Of a DNA stretch of 64,000 nt, positions 51,001 through 60,328 are shown piece by piece (positions within the stretch are counted from its first letter, which is position 1; every line of letters begins with the position of its first letter). The notes under the pieces are model-generated. The model did no database searches. It was given only the letters and a program-made list of their open reading frames with translations, and was not told the origin of the DNA. Made by a program: the position numbers and the translations under genes. The DNA lies in the NCBI GenBank assembly GCA_013289855.1, contig JABCZD010000006.1:62001-126000 (forward strand). Reading direction: 5' to 3'. This stretch comes from Acidobacteriota bacterium (GTDB taxonomy: Bacteria > Acidobacteriota > Terriglobia > Acidiferrales > UBA7541).

Positions 51001-51670
51001 GCGAAACGTTGTCGAGCAGCAGCAAGCCGACAGGATCGAGCAGACCACTCCAAAAATGTTCCAAACTCCGGGTAGCGAAAAACACGGTGATTCCAATGAT
51101 GTAGGTCATGAACAGCGCAACGCCCTGCAGATACACAATGAAAATCTTCCGCGTCAGCGCCGCAACACAGAAAAATAAGGAACCGAGAAAGAAAATCTGC
51201 ACCACTACGATGGACAGGAAAGGCTGGATGTACCACCACAGATGTCCGGAAACGATGCGGCTGTGATCCGCCCAGGGCGCCGACGCTCCCGCCATTTCGC
51301 CAAATAGCATTCCGCCGAACGCGAACACTGTAGCGACAAACGAGCCAGCCCAGCGCCCGCCCAAATACGCAAACTTGGAGATCGGCTTGGTAAATAGTAG
51401 TTGGTACGTGTCCCGCTGAAAGTCCCGCAGGATCGACGTGCCAAAAATAGCGGCGATTACGATGATGCCAAAGAGGCAGAATTGCGTGTAATAGGTCGCG
51501 GTGGCCCAGGGTCCGTTCAGCAGGACTTTTCCGTTCCCTACCGGCCCGAAGTCTTCGGCCGCAACCGAAAAAAAACTGAGCGCGAACCACAGCAAAAAAT
51601 AAACGTACGTGGATATGCTCTTCAGTCGAAATTTAATTTCAAAGGAGAAAAACTCCCAGAACATGCCCAC
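48050..51670 (-). CDS. ABC-2 permease fused to an M1-family aminopeptidase
   Basis: 1206 residues. The N-terminal half (about 1-590) holds two ABC-2-type membrane modules with about 12 helices (FLLWFALSFFSVAA, IIVIAAIFGTSILRDFQRD, and a repeat with ATLYAAELIWRERDT). The C-terminal half (about 650-1120) is an M1 metallopeptidase with HELGHQWWGHQ near residue 942, a downstream Glu in SETLAEY, and SEGMGF where GAMEN is usual. GTG at 51670 is preceded by AAGGAG. It is coupled to the ABC ATPase upstream (17-bp gap). The combination suggests export or processing of peptides; transported substrate unknown. Confidence 0.9.
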   Translation of the reverse strand: MGMFWEFFSFEIKFRLKSISTYVYFLLWFALSFFSVAAEDFGPVGNGKVLLNGPWATATYYTQFCLFGIIVIAAIFGTSILRDFQRDTYQLLFTKPISKFAYLGGRWAGSFVATVFAFGGMLFGEMAGASAPWADHSRIVSGHLWWYIQPFLSIVVVQIFFLGSLFFCVAALTRKIFIVYLQGVALFMTYIIGITVFFATRSLEHFWSGLLDPVGLLLLDNVSRYWTVVEKNSLLTTWTGVFLLNRLLWMGVGGAALVVVLALFPMSVEALTAVSSGKRASRATQLEQEEVRPKRSLVAAKLPTVHQVFGPGTGWAQLVSLTRVRISNILHEIPFWAIVALLIAFAINNGYFAGRLAGRDVWPVTYLMVQAVEGSAFLFFFIVATLYAAELIWRERDTHFDGIHDALPMREVTDWLSKFLALAFVEIILLIVTMLCGILMQTFQGYYHYELGQYFKELFIVAFPQILTFALFAFFIQTVVSNKFIGHAIVLGLFISQTVLFRYGFENTLYLPGATPPYIYSDMNGYGHFVPALTWSLTYWFAIGGYLGVLSIALALRGSDESWRARFRAASQRMPRLAPALAGMLLVVLGSGGWYYWNGHVRNEYLNSKQRRAAQAEYEINFKKYEKFPQPKLIAVDAQINIYPERRSFDGSAWYLLQNKTGAPIEQIHVTDQRQSVNGVTFDRPFHKVSSSARDLYTIYTLETPLQPGEILKMNFQVAFASHGFKDGNERPELAYNGTFFDSDYFPYIGYNPNVELDDPRRRKEEKLGPLEELASRGDSYYEKVSLFTADSDWISYHTVVSTSRDQVAIAPGDLKKEWTQNGRHYYEYDMGASKLADFFSYLSGRYRLKQDQWKNVKLEIYYVPGHEYNLDDMLQSTKSGLDYYEKNFGPYQFDQFRIIEFPRYREFAQSFPNTVPYSEGMGFIARMKKPDDIDFTYFVTAHELGHQWWGHQLIGGLVQGSNMMSETLAEYSALKVMEKKYGTDQMHKYLKHELDGYLRGRAGEIRKEPPLVLVQREPYVWYQKGGLVMYTLADYIGEDKVNAALKNFLEKYKFANASGGQDVPYPDTREFVAALREQTPADMQYLITDMFESIVLYDNKAVSATVTATADKKFKVTLTVQARKSKADENGQETPMALNDYVDIGVFTGKKDYEQPLYLTKEKITQEKQTFEITVDQMPTRAGIDPYNKLIDRVSDDNIIDVTKP

Positions 51671-51687
51671 GGCGTTCTCCTTGAGGT

Positions 51688-52569
51688 TTAGTTTTTCGCC
51701 TGATTCGAAAGATTAAGGAAATACACATCTTCCAGACCGGCATCGACCGGCGTAAATCCCTCGCCCGGATCCGCATCGCTGAAAACGCGAACTTCATGCA
51801 GCCCGCCCACCAGGTGCGTCGAAACTACGTGAAACGCCGATTCCAGGGCCACCAGCTCGCCGTCCGTGGAGACCACTTTGCTCCAGATTCTTCCGCGCAG
51901 CGCGAGCAGCGTTTCCGCTGGCGAGCCTTCCATCAGTAACTGTCCATTGCTGATGATGGCCATCCGCGGACACAGCTCCCGGACGTCTTCGACGATATGG
52001 GTGGAAAGAATCACGATTACGTTACGCCCGATGGAGCTCAGCAGATTTAGGAAGCGATTGCGTTCCGCCGGGTCCAGCCCGGCCGTCGGTTCGTCGACAA
52101 TGATCAATTTGGGATTCGCCAGCAGCGCCTGCGCAATGCCGAAACGCTGCTTCATCCCACCAGAGTAGGTGCTCAGAGCCTTCTTGCGGGCCTCCCACAA
52201 GTTGGTCTGATGCAGGAGCGCATCAATCATCTCTTTGCGTTCGGCGCTGTTCGTGATGCCCTTCATTACCGCCAGGTGCTGCAGCATGTCCAGCGCATTC
52301 ATCTTGGGATAAACACCAAACTCTTGCGGGAGATACCCAAGCACTTGTCGCACAGAATTCTTTTCTTTGAGCACGTTTATATTGTCAAGAAAGATCTCGC
52401 CTGAATCCGGATCCTGCAACGTAGCGATCGTTCGCATCAAAGTACTCTTACCGGCACCGTTAGGCCCCAGCAGACCGAACATATTGTTCCCGATGGTCAG
52501 CGAGAGATTCTTGAGGGCCTTAACTCCGTTGGGATAAGTCTTCGAAAGATTGGTAATTGTCAGCGCCAA
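51688..52569 (-). CDS. ABC transporter ATP-binding protein
   Basis: 293 residues. Walker A GPNGAGKST, signature YSGGMKQRFGIAQ, Walker B LIIVDEPTAGLDP and the H-loop STHIVEDV are all present. The start is TTG with a perfect GGAGGTAATTC ribosome site. It powers the ABC-2/M1 fusion protein encoded 17 bp downstream. Confidence 0.94.
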   Translation of the reverse strand: MALTITNLSKTYPNGVKALKNLSLTIGNNMFGLLGPNGAGKSTLMRTIATLQDPDSGEIFLDNINVLKEKNSVRQVLGYLPQEFGVYPKMNALDMLQHLAVMKGITNSAERKEMIDALLHQTNLWEARKKALSTYSGGMKQRFGIAQALLANPKLIIVDEPTAGLDPAERNRFLNLLSSIGRNVIVILSTHIVEDVRELCPRMAIISNGQLLMEGSPAETLLALRGRIWSKVVSTDGELVALESAFHVVSTHLVGGLHEVRVFSDADPGEGFTPVDAGLEDVYFLNLSNQAKN

Positions 52570-52756
52570 GAATTACCTCCGCTCTAGTTGGACGGCTACA
52601 TCAACAATTTAGTAAGTTTTGAGACGGCCACTATAACATTTCACAGCCACAATTTGTGCCGCGCCTCGGCAGCACCGCCTTCGACTTGCGAACGCGCCAA
52701 ACCACGCGGTTCAGCCCATTTCGTCATCAGCAATTTCCACGGTATAATTAAGGGCT

Positions 52757-54424
52757 ATGCTTGCCGTTAATAATGTCACTATGCGCTTCGGCGGACGCAT
52801 CCTCTTTGAGGACGTCACCACTACCTTTATGGCTGGACGCCGCTACGCCATCACCGGGCCCAACGGCGCGGGTAAATCCACCTTAATGAAAATCCTCACC
52901 GGCGAGCTCGAGCCCACCAAAGGCTCCATCACTCGCCCCAAGAAAATCGGCGTGCTTCGCCAGGATCAGTTCGCCTTTGATGAATTTCGCGTCATTGACA
53001 CCGTCATCATGGGCAACGCCCCGCTCTGGAAAGCTTTAGAAGAGCGCGATGCCCTCTACGCCAAGCCTCACGACGATCTCACCGACGCCGATGGCATGCG
53101 CCTCGGCGAACTCGAAGGCATCGTCGGCGAAGAAGGTGGCTACACCGCGGAAGCTGATGCTGCCATCCTCCTCGACGGTCTGGGCATCGATGTCGGCATC
53201 CACGAACGCAAAATGCGCGAACTGCAGGGCGGACAAAAAGTTCGCGTCCTCCTCGCCCAAGCGCTTTTCGGAAGCCCCCCAGCGTTGCTCCTCGACGAAC
53301 CGACGAACAACCTGGACCTCGATTCCGTCCACTGGCTCCGGGAATACGTTCTCGAATACACCGGCGTGCTCATCGTCATCTCGCACGACCGCCATTTCCT
53401 CAACAGCATTTGCACGCACACTGCCGACATTGACTACCAAACCGTGATCATGTACAACGGCGGCTACGACGATATGGTGCTGGCGAAAACGCAAATTCGC
53501 AGCCGCATTGAAGCCGACAACGCCGTTCGCGAAAAGAAAATCGCCCAGCTCAACGATTTCATCGCTCGCTTCTCTGCCGGCACGCGCAGCGCGCAAGCCA
53601 CCAGCCGCAAAAAAGAAGTCGAGCGCCTGCAAACCAGCGAACTGGCGCGCTCCAATATTGCCCGCCCGTACATTCGCTTCCAGATCAACAAACAATCCGG
53701 CCGCCTGCCGCTCGAAGTGAAACGCCTCGACAAGTCTTATGACGATCTAAAGGTGATTAAGCATTTCAGCGCCAGCGTTACGCGGGGCGAACGCATCGCC
53801 CTGATCGGCCGTAACGGCGCCGGCAAATCCACGCTGCTCAAATCCGTCATTCACAACGCCGGCGATTTCGTCTCTGAAGCCGACCGCGCTTTCCCGATCA
53901 ACAGCGGCAACGTCGTCTGGGGCCACGAAGTTACCGTCGGCTATTTCCCACAGGATTTCGCCGACGTCATCGACAAAAGCAAAGGTGTCACCGCCATCGA
54001 ATGGCTCTGGCAGTTCGATCCGCAATCCTCGCAAGAAGAACTCCGCGGCCTATTGGGTCAAATGCTTTTCAGCGGAGAAGACGCCCTGAAGCCAACCAAG
54101 GCCCTGAGCGGAGGCGAAACCGCCCGCCTGCTGTTCTGCAAGCTCATGCTGCAGAAGCCAAATTTCCTGGTCTTCGACGAACCCACGAATAACCTGGACC
54201 TGGAATCCATCAACGCCCTGAACATCTCCCTGCAAAAATTCGAGGGCACCGTGTTACTGGTCACTCACGATGAAGACGTCATCGACGAAGTGGCCACGCG
54301 CATCTGGCACCTCGGCGCCAATCATCACATCGAGGATTTCAAAGGCACGTACGAGGAATTTCTCGGCCACTCCGCCCAACAAAAAGCCGCGCCAGTCGCA
54401 GCCGCCAAATCCGGCCGCAAATAG
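52757..54424 (+). CDS. ybiT: ABC-F ATPase (YbiT-like)
   Basis: 555 residues with two ABC domains: Walker A GPNGAGKST (near 36) and GRNGAGKST (near 355), signatures LQGGQKVRVLLAQ and LSGGETARLLF, and both Walker B motifs in LLDEPTNNLDLDS and VFDEPTNNLDLES. The inter-domain linker and KPKKIGVLRQDQFAFDEFRV match YbiT of E. coli, a ribosome-associated translation factor. No membrane domain. AAGGGCT precedes the ATG. Confidence 0.92.
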   Translation: MLAVNNVTMRFGGRILFEDVTTTFMAGRRYAITGPNGAGKSTLMKILTGELEPTKGSITRPKKIGVLRQDQFAFDEFRVIDTVIMGNAPLWKALEERDALYAKPHDDLTDADGMRLGELEGIVGEEGGYTAEADAAILLDGLGIDVGIHERKMRELQGGQKVRVLLAQALFGSPPALLLDEPTNNLDLDSVHWLREYVLEYTGVLIVISHDRHFLNSICTHTADIDYQTVIMYNGGYDDMVLAKTQIRSRIEADNAVREKKIAQLNDFIARFSAGTRSAQATSRKKEVERLQTSELARSNIARPYIRFQINKQSGRLPLEVKRLDKSYDDLKVIKHFSASVTRGERIALIGRNGAGKSTLLKSVIHNAGDFVSEADRAFPINSGNVVWGHEVTVGYFPQDFADVIDKSKGVTAIEWLWQFDPQSSQEELRGLLGQMLFSGEDALKPTKALSGGETARLLFCKLMLQKPNFLVFDEPTNNLDLESINALNISLQKFEGTVLLVTHDEDVIDEVATRIWHLGANHHIEDFKGTYEEFLGHSAQQKAAPVAAAKSGRK

Positions 54425-54588
54425 CGTTTAGCAAATCCCTTTCGCAAAACAAGAGGGCTGTGAACGAGCAGCCCCGCTCTTAAATTCTCAAACGCATCCT
54501 TCGGCACACGATCTATCGTGCCCGCCGCCCGCGCGCCGTTCGCCGGCTTTTGTCCTTAGTTCACCTGTTACTTCCTATCTCAACTCTT

Positions 54589-55626
54589 TCATCCTAGCCA
54601 CTCCGGATGCTGCGCCGTCCCGTCAAACATCGGCGAAGTCTTAAACAGCTCATACCTCCCATTCGCCGCCGCCGTCGCCGTCTTCGCCAAGATCCCCGCA
54701 ATCTCCGCCTTCGTCAACCCGCTGTACGTCTTCGCCGCCGTGAAGGCTTGCTCCAGATTTTCCCTGCTTTCAATCCCGGTAATCACCACCGACGTCGGCA
54801 AACTGAGCGCATACTGCAAACACTCCAGCGCCGTCACCGTCTTGCTCTGCAAAATCAATCCCGCTCCCATCGGCTTCATTCCCAGCACCGCAATCTGCTT
54901 CCGCACCAAAATCGGCAACACCTCGGCCCCAAAACTCCGGAAATGCGCATCCATCACATTCAAAGGCATTTGCACCGCATCAAATGTAAAGTTATGCTTT
55001 TCCGCCATCTCCAACATCCGCAAATGCACACTGGGATCCTTGTGCCCGGTAAATCCCACAAACTTTATCTTCCCCGCTTTCTTCGCCTCCAATACCGCTT
55101 CCCCCGCTCCACCCTCCGCAAAAAAACGGTCCGGATCCTCCAACCGAATATTTTCGTGAAATTGCCATAAATCGATAGTCTCCACTTCTAGCCGCGACAA
55201 CGATTCATCCAACTGCCGCAACGCCGCCGCTTTCGTCCGCCCATCAAACTTGGTCATCACAAAAACCTTTTCCCGATATCCGCCAGCCAGCGCCTTTCCC
55301 ACGCGCCGCTCGCTCTCGCCTCCGTTGTAGTCCCAGCAGTTGTCCGAAAAATTGATTCCCCGGTCCACTGCGGCATGAAAGATCTCGATTGCCTCCGCCG
55401 ATGTTAGGTTTGAACTCCCCAGGTGATACCCTCCGATGCCAATGCAAGAAACCTGCACCCCGGTCTTACCCAGCATCCGGTAAGGCATCTCGCCTTTTTT
55501 AGAAACCTCAGTTCCCGCGCTTACATTCAACAGGTCCTCCCCGCCCCCCAGCCGTGCCGAGGGCGTTACGGACAGCGCCGCCATACCTCCGATAAACTCC
55601 CGCCGCTTAATCGCATCCCCACTCAT
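54589..55626 (-). CDS. Aldo/keto reductase with Tat-type signal
   Basis: 345 residues. An N-terminal RREFIGGMAAL motif looks like a twin-arginine signal. The AKR fold follows: MPYRMLGKTGVQVSCIGIGG, GINFSDNCWDYNGGESERRVGKAL (Asp and Tyr of the catalytic tetrad), FVMTKFDGRT (Lys), LWQFHE in place of the usual LxxLH, and SVVITGIESRENLEQAF. GGGAGAATTT precedes the ATG. It is probably exported; substrate unknown. Confidence 0.9.
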   Translation of the reverse strand: MSGDAIKRREFIGGMAALSVTPSARLGGGEDLLNVSAGTEVSKKGEMPYRMLGKTGVQVSCIGIGGYHLGSSNLTSAEAIEIFHAAVDRGINFSDNCWDYNGGESERRVGKALAGGYREKVFVMTKFDGRTKAAALRQLDESLSRLEVETIDLWQFHENIRLEDPDRFFAEGGAGEAVLEAKKAGKIKFVGFTGHKDPSVHLRMLEMAEKHNFTFDAVQMPLNVMDAHFRSFGAEVLPILVRKQIAVLGMKPMGAGLILQSKTVTALECLQYALSLPTSVVITGIESRENLEQAFTAAKTYSGLTKAEIAGILAKTATAAANGRYELFKTSPMFDGTAQHPEWLG

Positions 55627-55799
55627 AAATTCTCCCTTCCTCTCCTCCCATGAATCCACCAACCGAAAGCCCCGCAAGGTCCGAGCCTAGCCCACTTCCA
55701 TGCAAATTTCGAGCAGAAGACCTTGGGACGAATCGAACTAGAGTTTCGACCTTGCCGAAGGGATTCTTGAGTTCCACCTCTTCACTCTGTTCTCCGACT

Positions 55800-56369
55800 C
55801 TAGTTCCACACCCGTGGCACCAACGCCCCAGTCCTCCGCGCGTACTCCTCGTATGCCTCCCCAAACGTCTTCCGCATCACCTGCTCTTCAATCCCCAATT
55901 TCACCCAGAAACCCGCCAGTAGCACAAAAAATGCCAGCACCCCGCGCACCTGCCCACGCACCAGCCCCGTCCCCACGATCGCCACCAGCAATCCCGTGTA
56001 AATCGGATGCCGTACCCACCTGTACGGTCCCCCGCGGATCAATTCATGCCGCACCTTCAGCTGTACTGACCCACTCCAATTACTCCCCAAATAAACCCGC
56101 GCCCAAATCGCGAACGCCACGCCCAGCGCTGTCAGCGCCACCCCAAATTCATCAATCCACTGCGCCCGCGCGTACAGCCGCAGATGCAACCAGCCCTCCG
56201 GCAGCCCGCCTCCAAACATCAAATAAAATCCCGCCACCGTAAACAACCCATAGACGATCCGCGCACGCATATCTGTCCGTTCCTGTGTGCGCTTGCTCCA
56301 CAACAATCCGATGATCCAAACAATCCACAACCCCGTCCACAAATCTCCGCAAATCTTCATCGCATCCAT
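55800..56369 (-). CDS. Isoprenylcysteine carboxyl methyltransferase-like membrane protein
   Basis: 189 residues with four or five helices (GLWIVWIIGLLWSK, IVYGLFTVAGFYLMFGGG, FGVALTALGVAFAIWARV, FFVLLAGFWVKLGIEEQVM). HELIRGGPYRWVRHPIYTG and EEQVMRKTFGEAYEEYARR are the SAM/substrate signatures of the ICMT/PEMT family. AGGAG sits 7 nt before the ATG at 56369. The substrate in bacteria is generally unknown. Confidence 0.88.
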   Translation of the reverse strand: MDAMKICGDLWTGLWIVWIIGLLWSKRTQERTDMRARIVYGLFTVAGFYLMFGGGLPEGWLHLRLYARAQWIDEFGVALTALGVAFAIWARVYLGSNWSGSVQLKVRHELIRGGPYRWVRHPIYTGLLVAIVGTGLVRGQVRGVLAFFVLLAGFWVKLGIEEQVMRKTFGEAYEEYARRTGALVPRVWN

Positions 56370-56619
56370 GAATTTACTCCTGCCTCCAATACGCAATCTG
56401 CCGCTCAACTGTTTCGCTGCCCGTTCCCCAAATGACGGTGTCATGTCCCCGCGCCACGACCGCTTTTTCCTGCTGTCAATCCTACTTTCTTACACTCTTG
56501 GACTGCCCCAAAAATTCCAGGGTTTTTCAACCCGCTCGGTGTATTATTACCCCACTAACCGGGTCGCGTAGAGGTCGCGTGGAGCACGCCTCCGCGCCCT
56601 TAGTCACGTGAAAAGCCGC

Positions 56620-58668
56620 ATGAAGAAATTTTTCTTAATCTCTGTGATTATTGGCTGGACTGCATCTACGTCCACTCTGTCCGCTCAAAACAACACCGTC
56701 GGCAACGGCATTCACAACACCGCCGACGCCGCTGGCCTGGACAGTTTCGCCGAACGCGCCACCGTTGACGTCGTCCTCAAAGCCCCCAACGGCGTCCCCG
56801 TCAAGGGCGCGGTCGTGACCCTTATCACATTTGCAGGACATCCCTATCAGCAGCTAAGCCCAGACACGAATCTGGCGCATTTCGGCGACGTGGCCTCGGC
56901 CGAATACAATGTTCGGGTCATCGCTCCCGGCTTCGTGCCTGCCACCCTGCAGGTGGACGCCAAGCCCAGACACCCCGCGCAATTGATTTTCGAACTGCAA
57001 CCGCTCTCCGCCGAAGACGCCGCGTTCGCCTCTCGTGTGGCGGCACTGCCTCCCAAAGCCCAACAGCAACTTGGCAAGGCCATGGACGCCCTGCGCGTGG
57101 ACAACACCGCTAAAGCACAACACCCGCTCGAGAACCTCCAGCGCCTCGCTCCCAACCACCCAGAAGTAAACTACCTCCTCGGCGTCTACGCTTCCAAGAC
57201 CAAAGATGAAGCCCACGCTAAGTCCTATTGGACTCGCACCATCGAGCTCGACCCCAGACACCTGCAAGCCCTCTTGGCGTTGAGCGACATTGCCCTTCGC
57301 GAAAACGACTACGACGAAGCCTTCGTTCTCTCGCAGCGGGCCACGCAGGCCGATCCTTCCTCCTGGCGAGCACAGGCCGTTCTCGCAAGCGCTTACTCAC
57401 GAAAAAATAACAATCCCGAAGCGTTGCAACACGCCGAGCGTGCCGTCGAACTTGGCCACGCCCAGGCGGACACCGTCGCGCCCATGCTCGCGTTTCTGCT
57501 AGCCTCGAGCGGAAACAAAGACGGTGCCATCGAAGTCTTGCAAAGCTACCTCAAGGATCACCCCACCAACACGGATGCCAAGGCTCAACTCGACCGCATC
57601 GAAAAGGGTGAGTTCATCGTCGTCTCCGCCTCCAACACCGCCGAAGACGCCGCCGTGGCCAGCGCTACCACCGCTATCATTCCCGCCAGCAACTGGCTGC
57701 CTCCCGATGTCGACGAGAAAATGCCTCCAGTCGACTCCGCCACCGGGTGTGACGTCGCCGCCGTCGTCACCGCCACCGGCAAGCGCGTCGAAGAACTCAT
57801 GCACAACGTGGATCGTTACACCGCCACGGAATCTCTTTTCCACGAATCCATTAATAAATGGGGCGCTCCGGATTCCAAGGCCTCGCGCAAATTCAACTAC
57901 GTCGCTTCCATCACCGAGATGCGCCCGGGTATTTTTGACCTCGAAGAGTATCGCGGCTCCGGCGGGTCACCAGCGGAGTTCCCCGACGGCATAGCGACTC
58001 TCGGGTTGCCCGGCCTTGCACTGATATTCCATCCGCATAATGCCGGTAATTACGACATGATCTGCGAGGGCGTTACCAAGTGGGAAGGCGTCCCGGTATG
58101 GCAAATCCATTTTCGCCAGCGCCCAGACAAGCCCAACAACATGCGCTCCTACCAGATGAGCCTCAATGGCCCGTCCAAAAACGTCTCCTTGAAAGGCCGC
58201 GCCTGGATCGCCGTCGATAGTTCTCAGCTCGTTCGCCTTGAGACCGACCTGGTCGCTCCCCTCCCCGAAATAAAGCTCGTCGCCGACCACATCATGATTG
58301 ACTACGGTCCCGTCCATTTCAAAGAAACTGGAACTGACTTGTGGCTGCCGCGTTCCGCCGAAGTCTTTTTCTTTTGGAATAACGCCCGCATGCACCGGGT
58401 ACACAGTTTCAGCGACTATCTCCTTTTCTCCGTCGACAATCAGCAAAAAATCTCCGCTCCGAAAGGCGCCGACACCGCGCCCGACGATCGCAACTCAACC
58501 CAGCCGCCCAATCCCGACGCCAAATCCCCTGATGCACCTCTGAACGCCCCTAAGGTTCCTGACGCGGTGCCAGCAGATGCAAAGCCTGCGCAACCACCCG
58601 CCGCAACGCCGGCCGATCCCAAGTCCTCGCTACCACCTGCGGCTGGCACACCCCCCAACCATCGCTAG
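56620..58668 (+). CDS. Secreted TPR protein with N-terminal carboxypeptidase-like domain
   Basis: 682 residues. After a signal peptide (MKKFFLISVIIGWTASTSTLSA) comes a beta-sandwich like a carboxypeptidase-regulatory/PEGA domain (ATVDVVLKAPNGVPVKGAVV). Next are TPR units (about 140-330: EVNYLLGVYASKTKDEAHAK, HLQALLALSDIALRENDYDE). The C-terminal third is an unrecognised beta-rich domain (VPVWQIHFRQRP, DLWLPRSAEVFFFWN), and the tail is Pro/Ala/Asp-rich. The ATG at 56620 was chosen over a GTG 12 nt earlier. Function unknown. Confidence 0.75.
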   Translation: MKKFFLISVIIGWTASTSTLSAQNNTVGNGIHNTADAAGLDSFAERATVDVVLKAPNGVPVKGAVVTLITFAGHPYQQLSPDTNLAHFGDVASAEYNVRVIAPGFVPATLQVDAKPRHPAQLIFELQPLSAEDAAFASRVAALPPKAQQQLGKAMDALRVDNTAKAQHPLENLQRLAPNHPEVNYLLGVYASKTKDEAHAKSYWTRTIELDPRHLQALLALSDIALRENDYDEAFVLSQRATQADPSSWRAQAVLASAYSRKNNNPEALQHAERAVELGHAQADTVAPMLAFLLASSGNKDGAIEVLQSYLKDHPTNTDAKAQLDRIEKGEFIVVSASNTAEDAAVASATTAIIPASNWLPPDVDEKMPPVDSATGCDVAAVVTATGKRVEELMHNVDRYTATESLFHESINKWGAPDSKASRKFNYVASITEMRPGIFDLEEYRGSGGSPAEFPDGIATLGLPGLALIFHPHNAGNYDMICEGVTKWEGVPVWQIHFRQRPDKPNNMRSYQMSLNGPSKNVSLKGRAWIAVDSSQLVRLETDLVAPLPEIKLVADHIMIDYGPVHFKETGTDLWLPRSAEVFFFWNNARMHRVHSFSDYLLFSVDNQQKISAPKGADTAPDDRNSTQPPNPDAKSPDAPLNAPKVPDAVPADAKPAQPPAATPADPKSSLPPAAGTPPNHR

Positions 58669-58790
58669 CCTCCGCCCACCCCCGCGAGCCCGCTGCTCCG
58701 CCACCACCGCTCCTCCAGCGTCGTCCAGGCCTCGTGGCACAGCCAATCCTGGCTATGCGCCCTTCTCATGCATCCACCAATCCCCCTCCA

Positions 58791-59699
58791 TCACAGCCCC
58801 TTCGACACTCGAAACGCTCGCACCACCTCTACCACATCCCGCTGATCCGCATCCACGGCCGCATTCATCTTGCGCATCTCGTCCTCGGAGATCTTCCCCG
58901 CTAAATCCGCCAGCGCGCCGCGCAGCGCCGGAAATTTCTCCAGGGTCGCGTCTCGCACAATTGGCACCGCGTCATAGGGCGGAAAATAATGGCGATCGTC
59001 CGTCAGCGCCACCAGATGCAGCGCCTCTATCAACCCGTCCGTTGAATTCCCCGCCACAATATCCACTTTCTTGTCCACCAGCGCGCGGTAAATCAATCCC
59101 AAGTCCATCACGCTTGGCGTCTCCGCGAAGTGCAATCCATACTTCTTCGCCCAACCCGCGTAGCCGTCCGGCCGCTCCAGAAACTCGTATCCGAACCCCG
59201 CTCGCCACTGCGGCGCCAGCGGCGCAATGTCCGAAATCTTCTGCAGGTGATAGCGCTGCGCGTCCTCTCCCCGCACCACCATCGCAAAAGAATTCGCAAA
59301 TCCCAGCGGCGGCGGCACGGTCAATGCAAACCGTTCCGCGTACCCGCGCTTCACGCGCTCATAGATTTTCTCGGAATCGTCATCATCTGGCGCTTCGCCC
59401 AGCACGCTCGTCAGCGCCGTTCCGGTATATTCCACGTACAAATCCAAATCTCCGGAGAGCAGCGCTTTCTGGCACAGCAGCGTTCCGCCCAAATTACTTT
59501 TTCGCTTCACGCGAATCCCCGTGCGTGCCTCGATATGCTGCGCCAGCAATTCACCGAGCACCACCTGCTCGGTAAAGAATTTCGAGCCCACCGTAATGGA
59601 TGGCTCGCGCGAAGCATGGCAAGCACTGAGGAAAAGCGTGAAGGAAAACAACAGAAAGAAAAGAAGAAACGAAACACCCTGATGACGCACTACTCTCAT
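58791..59699 (-). CDS. Glycine betaine/choline-type substrate-binding lipoprotein
   Basis: 302 residues. The lipoprotein signal ends in FLSAC. The OpuAC/OsmF-type fold follows: ITVGSKFFTEQVVLGELLAQ, SGDLDLYVEYTGTALTSVLGE, DIVAGNSTDGLI and FPPYDAVPIV. It captures a quaternary amine or related solute in the periplasm. Its start overlaps the permease stop (ATGA). Confidence 0.9.
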   Translation of the reverse strand: MRVVRHQGVSFLLFFLLFSFTLFLSACHASREPSITVGSKFFTEQVVLGELLAQHIEARTGIRVKRKSNLGGTLLCQKALLSGDLDLYVEYTGTALTSVLGEAPDDDDSEKIYERVKRGYAERFALTVPPPLGFANSFAMVVRGEDAQRYHLQKISDIAPLAPQWRAGFGYEFLERPDGYAGWAKKYGLHFAETPSVMDLGLIYRALVDKKVDIVAGNSTDGLIEALHLVALTDDRHYFPPYDAVPIVRDATLEKFPALRGALADLAGKISEDEMRKMNAAVDADQRDVVEVVRAFRVSKGL

Positions 59700-60328
59700 G
59701 ACACGCGCAACCGCCGTTCCAGCAGCGCCAGCAGTCCATCGGCCAGCAGCGCCAGCAGTGCCGCGGGGATCGCTCCCGCCAGTATCACCGCATCGCTAAC
59801 CATGGCCACCCCGCGAAAAATAAAGGTTCCCAATCCGCCCGCGCCAATCGCCGCCGCAATCGTCGCCACGCCAATCGTGATGACCGTTGCGGTGCGAATT
59901 CCCGCCAGGATCACCGAAAGCGCGAGCGGCAAGCGGACTCGCCACATCACCTGCCACGGCGTCATCCCCATCGCCGTCGCGGCCTCCAGCACCGCCGCGT
60001 CGATTCCCGTCAACCCCACGTACGTGTTCCGCAGAATCGGCAACAACGCATACACCACCAGCGCCACCACGGCCGTCCGCTTTCCAATCCCCCCAATGAA
60101 AGGAATGGGAATCAGAAAACCAAACAGCGCCAGGCTTGGAATCGTCTGGAACACGCTGGCCACGCCTAGCACCACAGTACGCAGCGCCGGCCGCTGCACG
60201 ATAAAAATTCCGAGCGGAGTCGCTACCGCCACGGCGATGACCACGGCGATCAGCACCAGCTCCACATGTTCCAGCGTCGTGGAAAATATCTCCACACGGT
60301 GCGTGACGAAAAATGTGTAAGTGTTCAC
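59696..60328 (-). CDS. ABC importer permease (OpuBB/OsmW type)
   Basis: 210 residues with about five transmembrane helices (VELVLIAVVIAVAVATPLGI, VVALVVYALLPILRNTYVGL). The EAA-like loop reads EAATAMGMTPWQVMWRVRLP, which contacts the ATPase. GTG at 60328 overlaps the ATPase stop by 4 bp (GTGA), with GGAGAG upstream. Confidence 0.92.
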   Translation of the reverse strand: MNTYTFFVTHRVEIFSTTLEHVELVLIAVVIAVAVATPLGIFIVQRPALRTVVLGVASVFQTIPSLALFGFLIPIPFIGGIGKRTAVVALVVYALLPILRNTYVGLTGIDAAVLEAATAMGMTPWQVMWRVRLPLALSVILAGIRTATVITIGVATIAAAIGAGGLGTFIFRGVAMVSDAVILAGAIPAALLALLADGLLALLERRLRVS

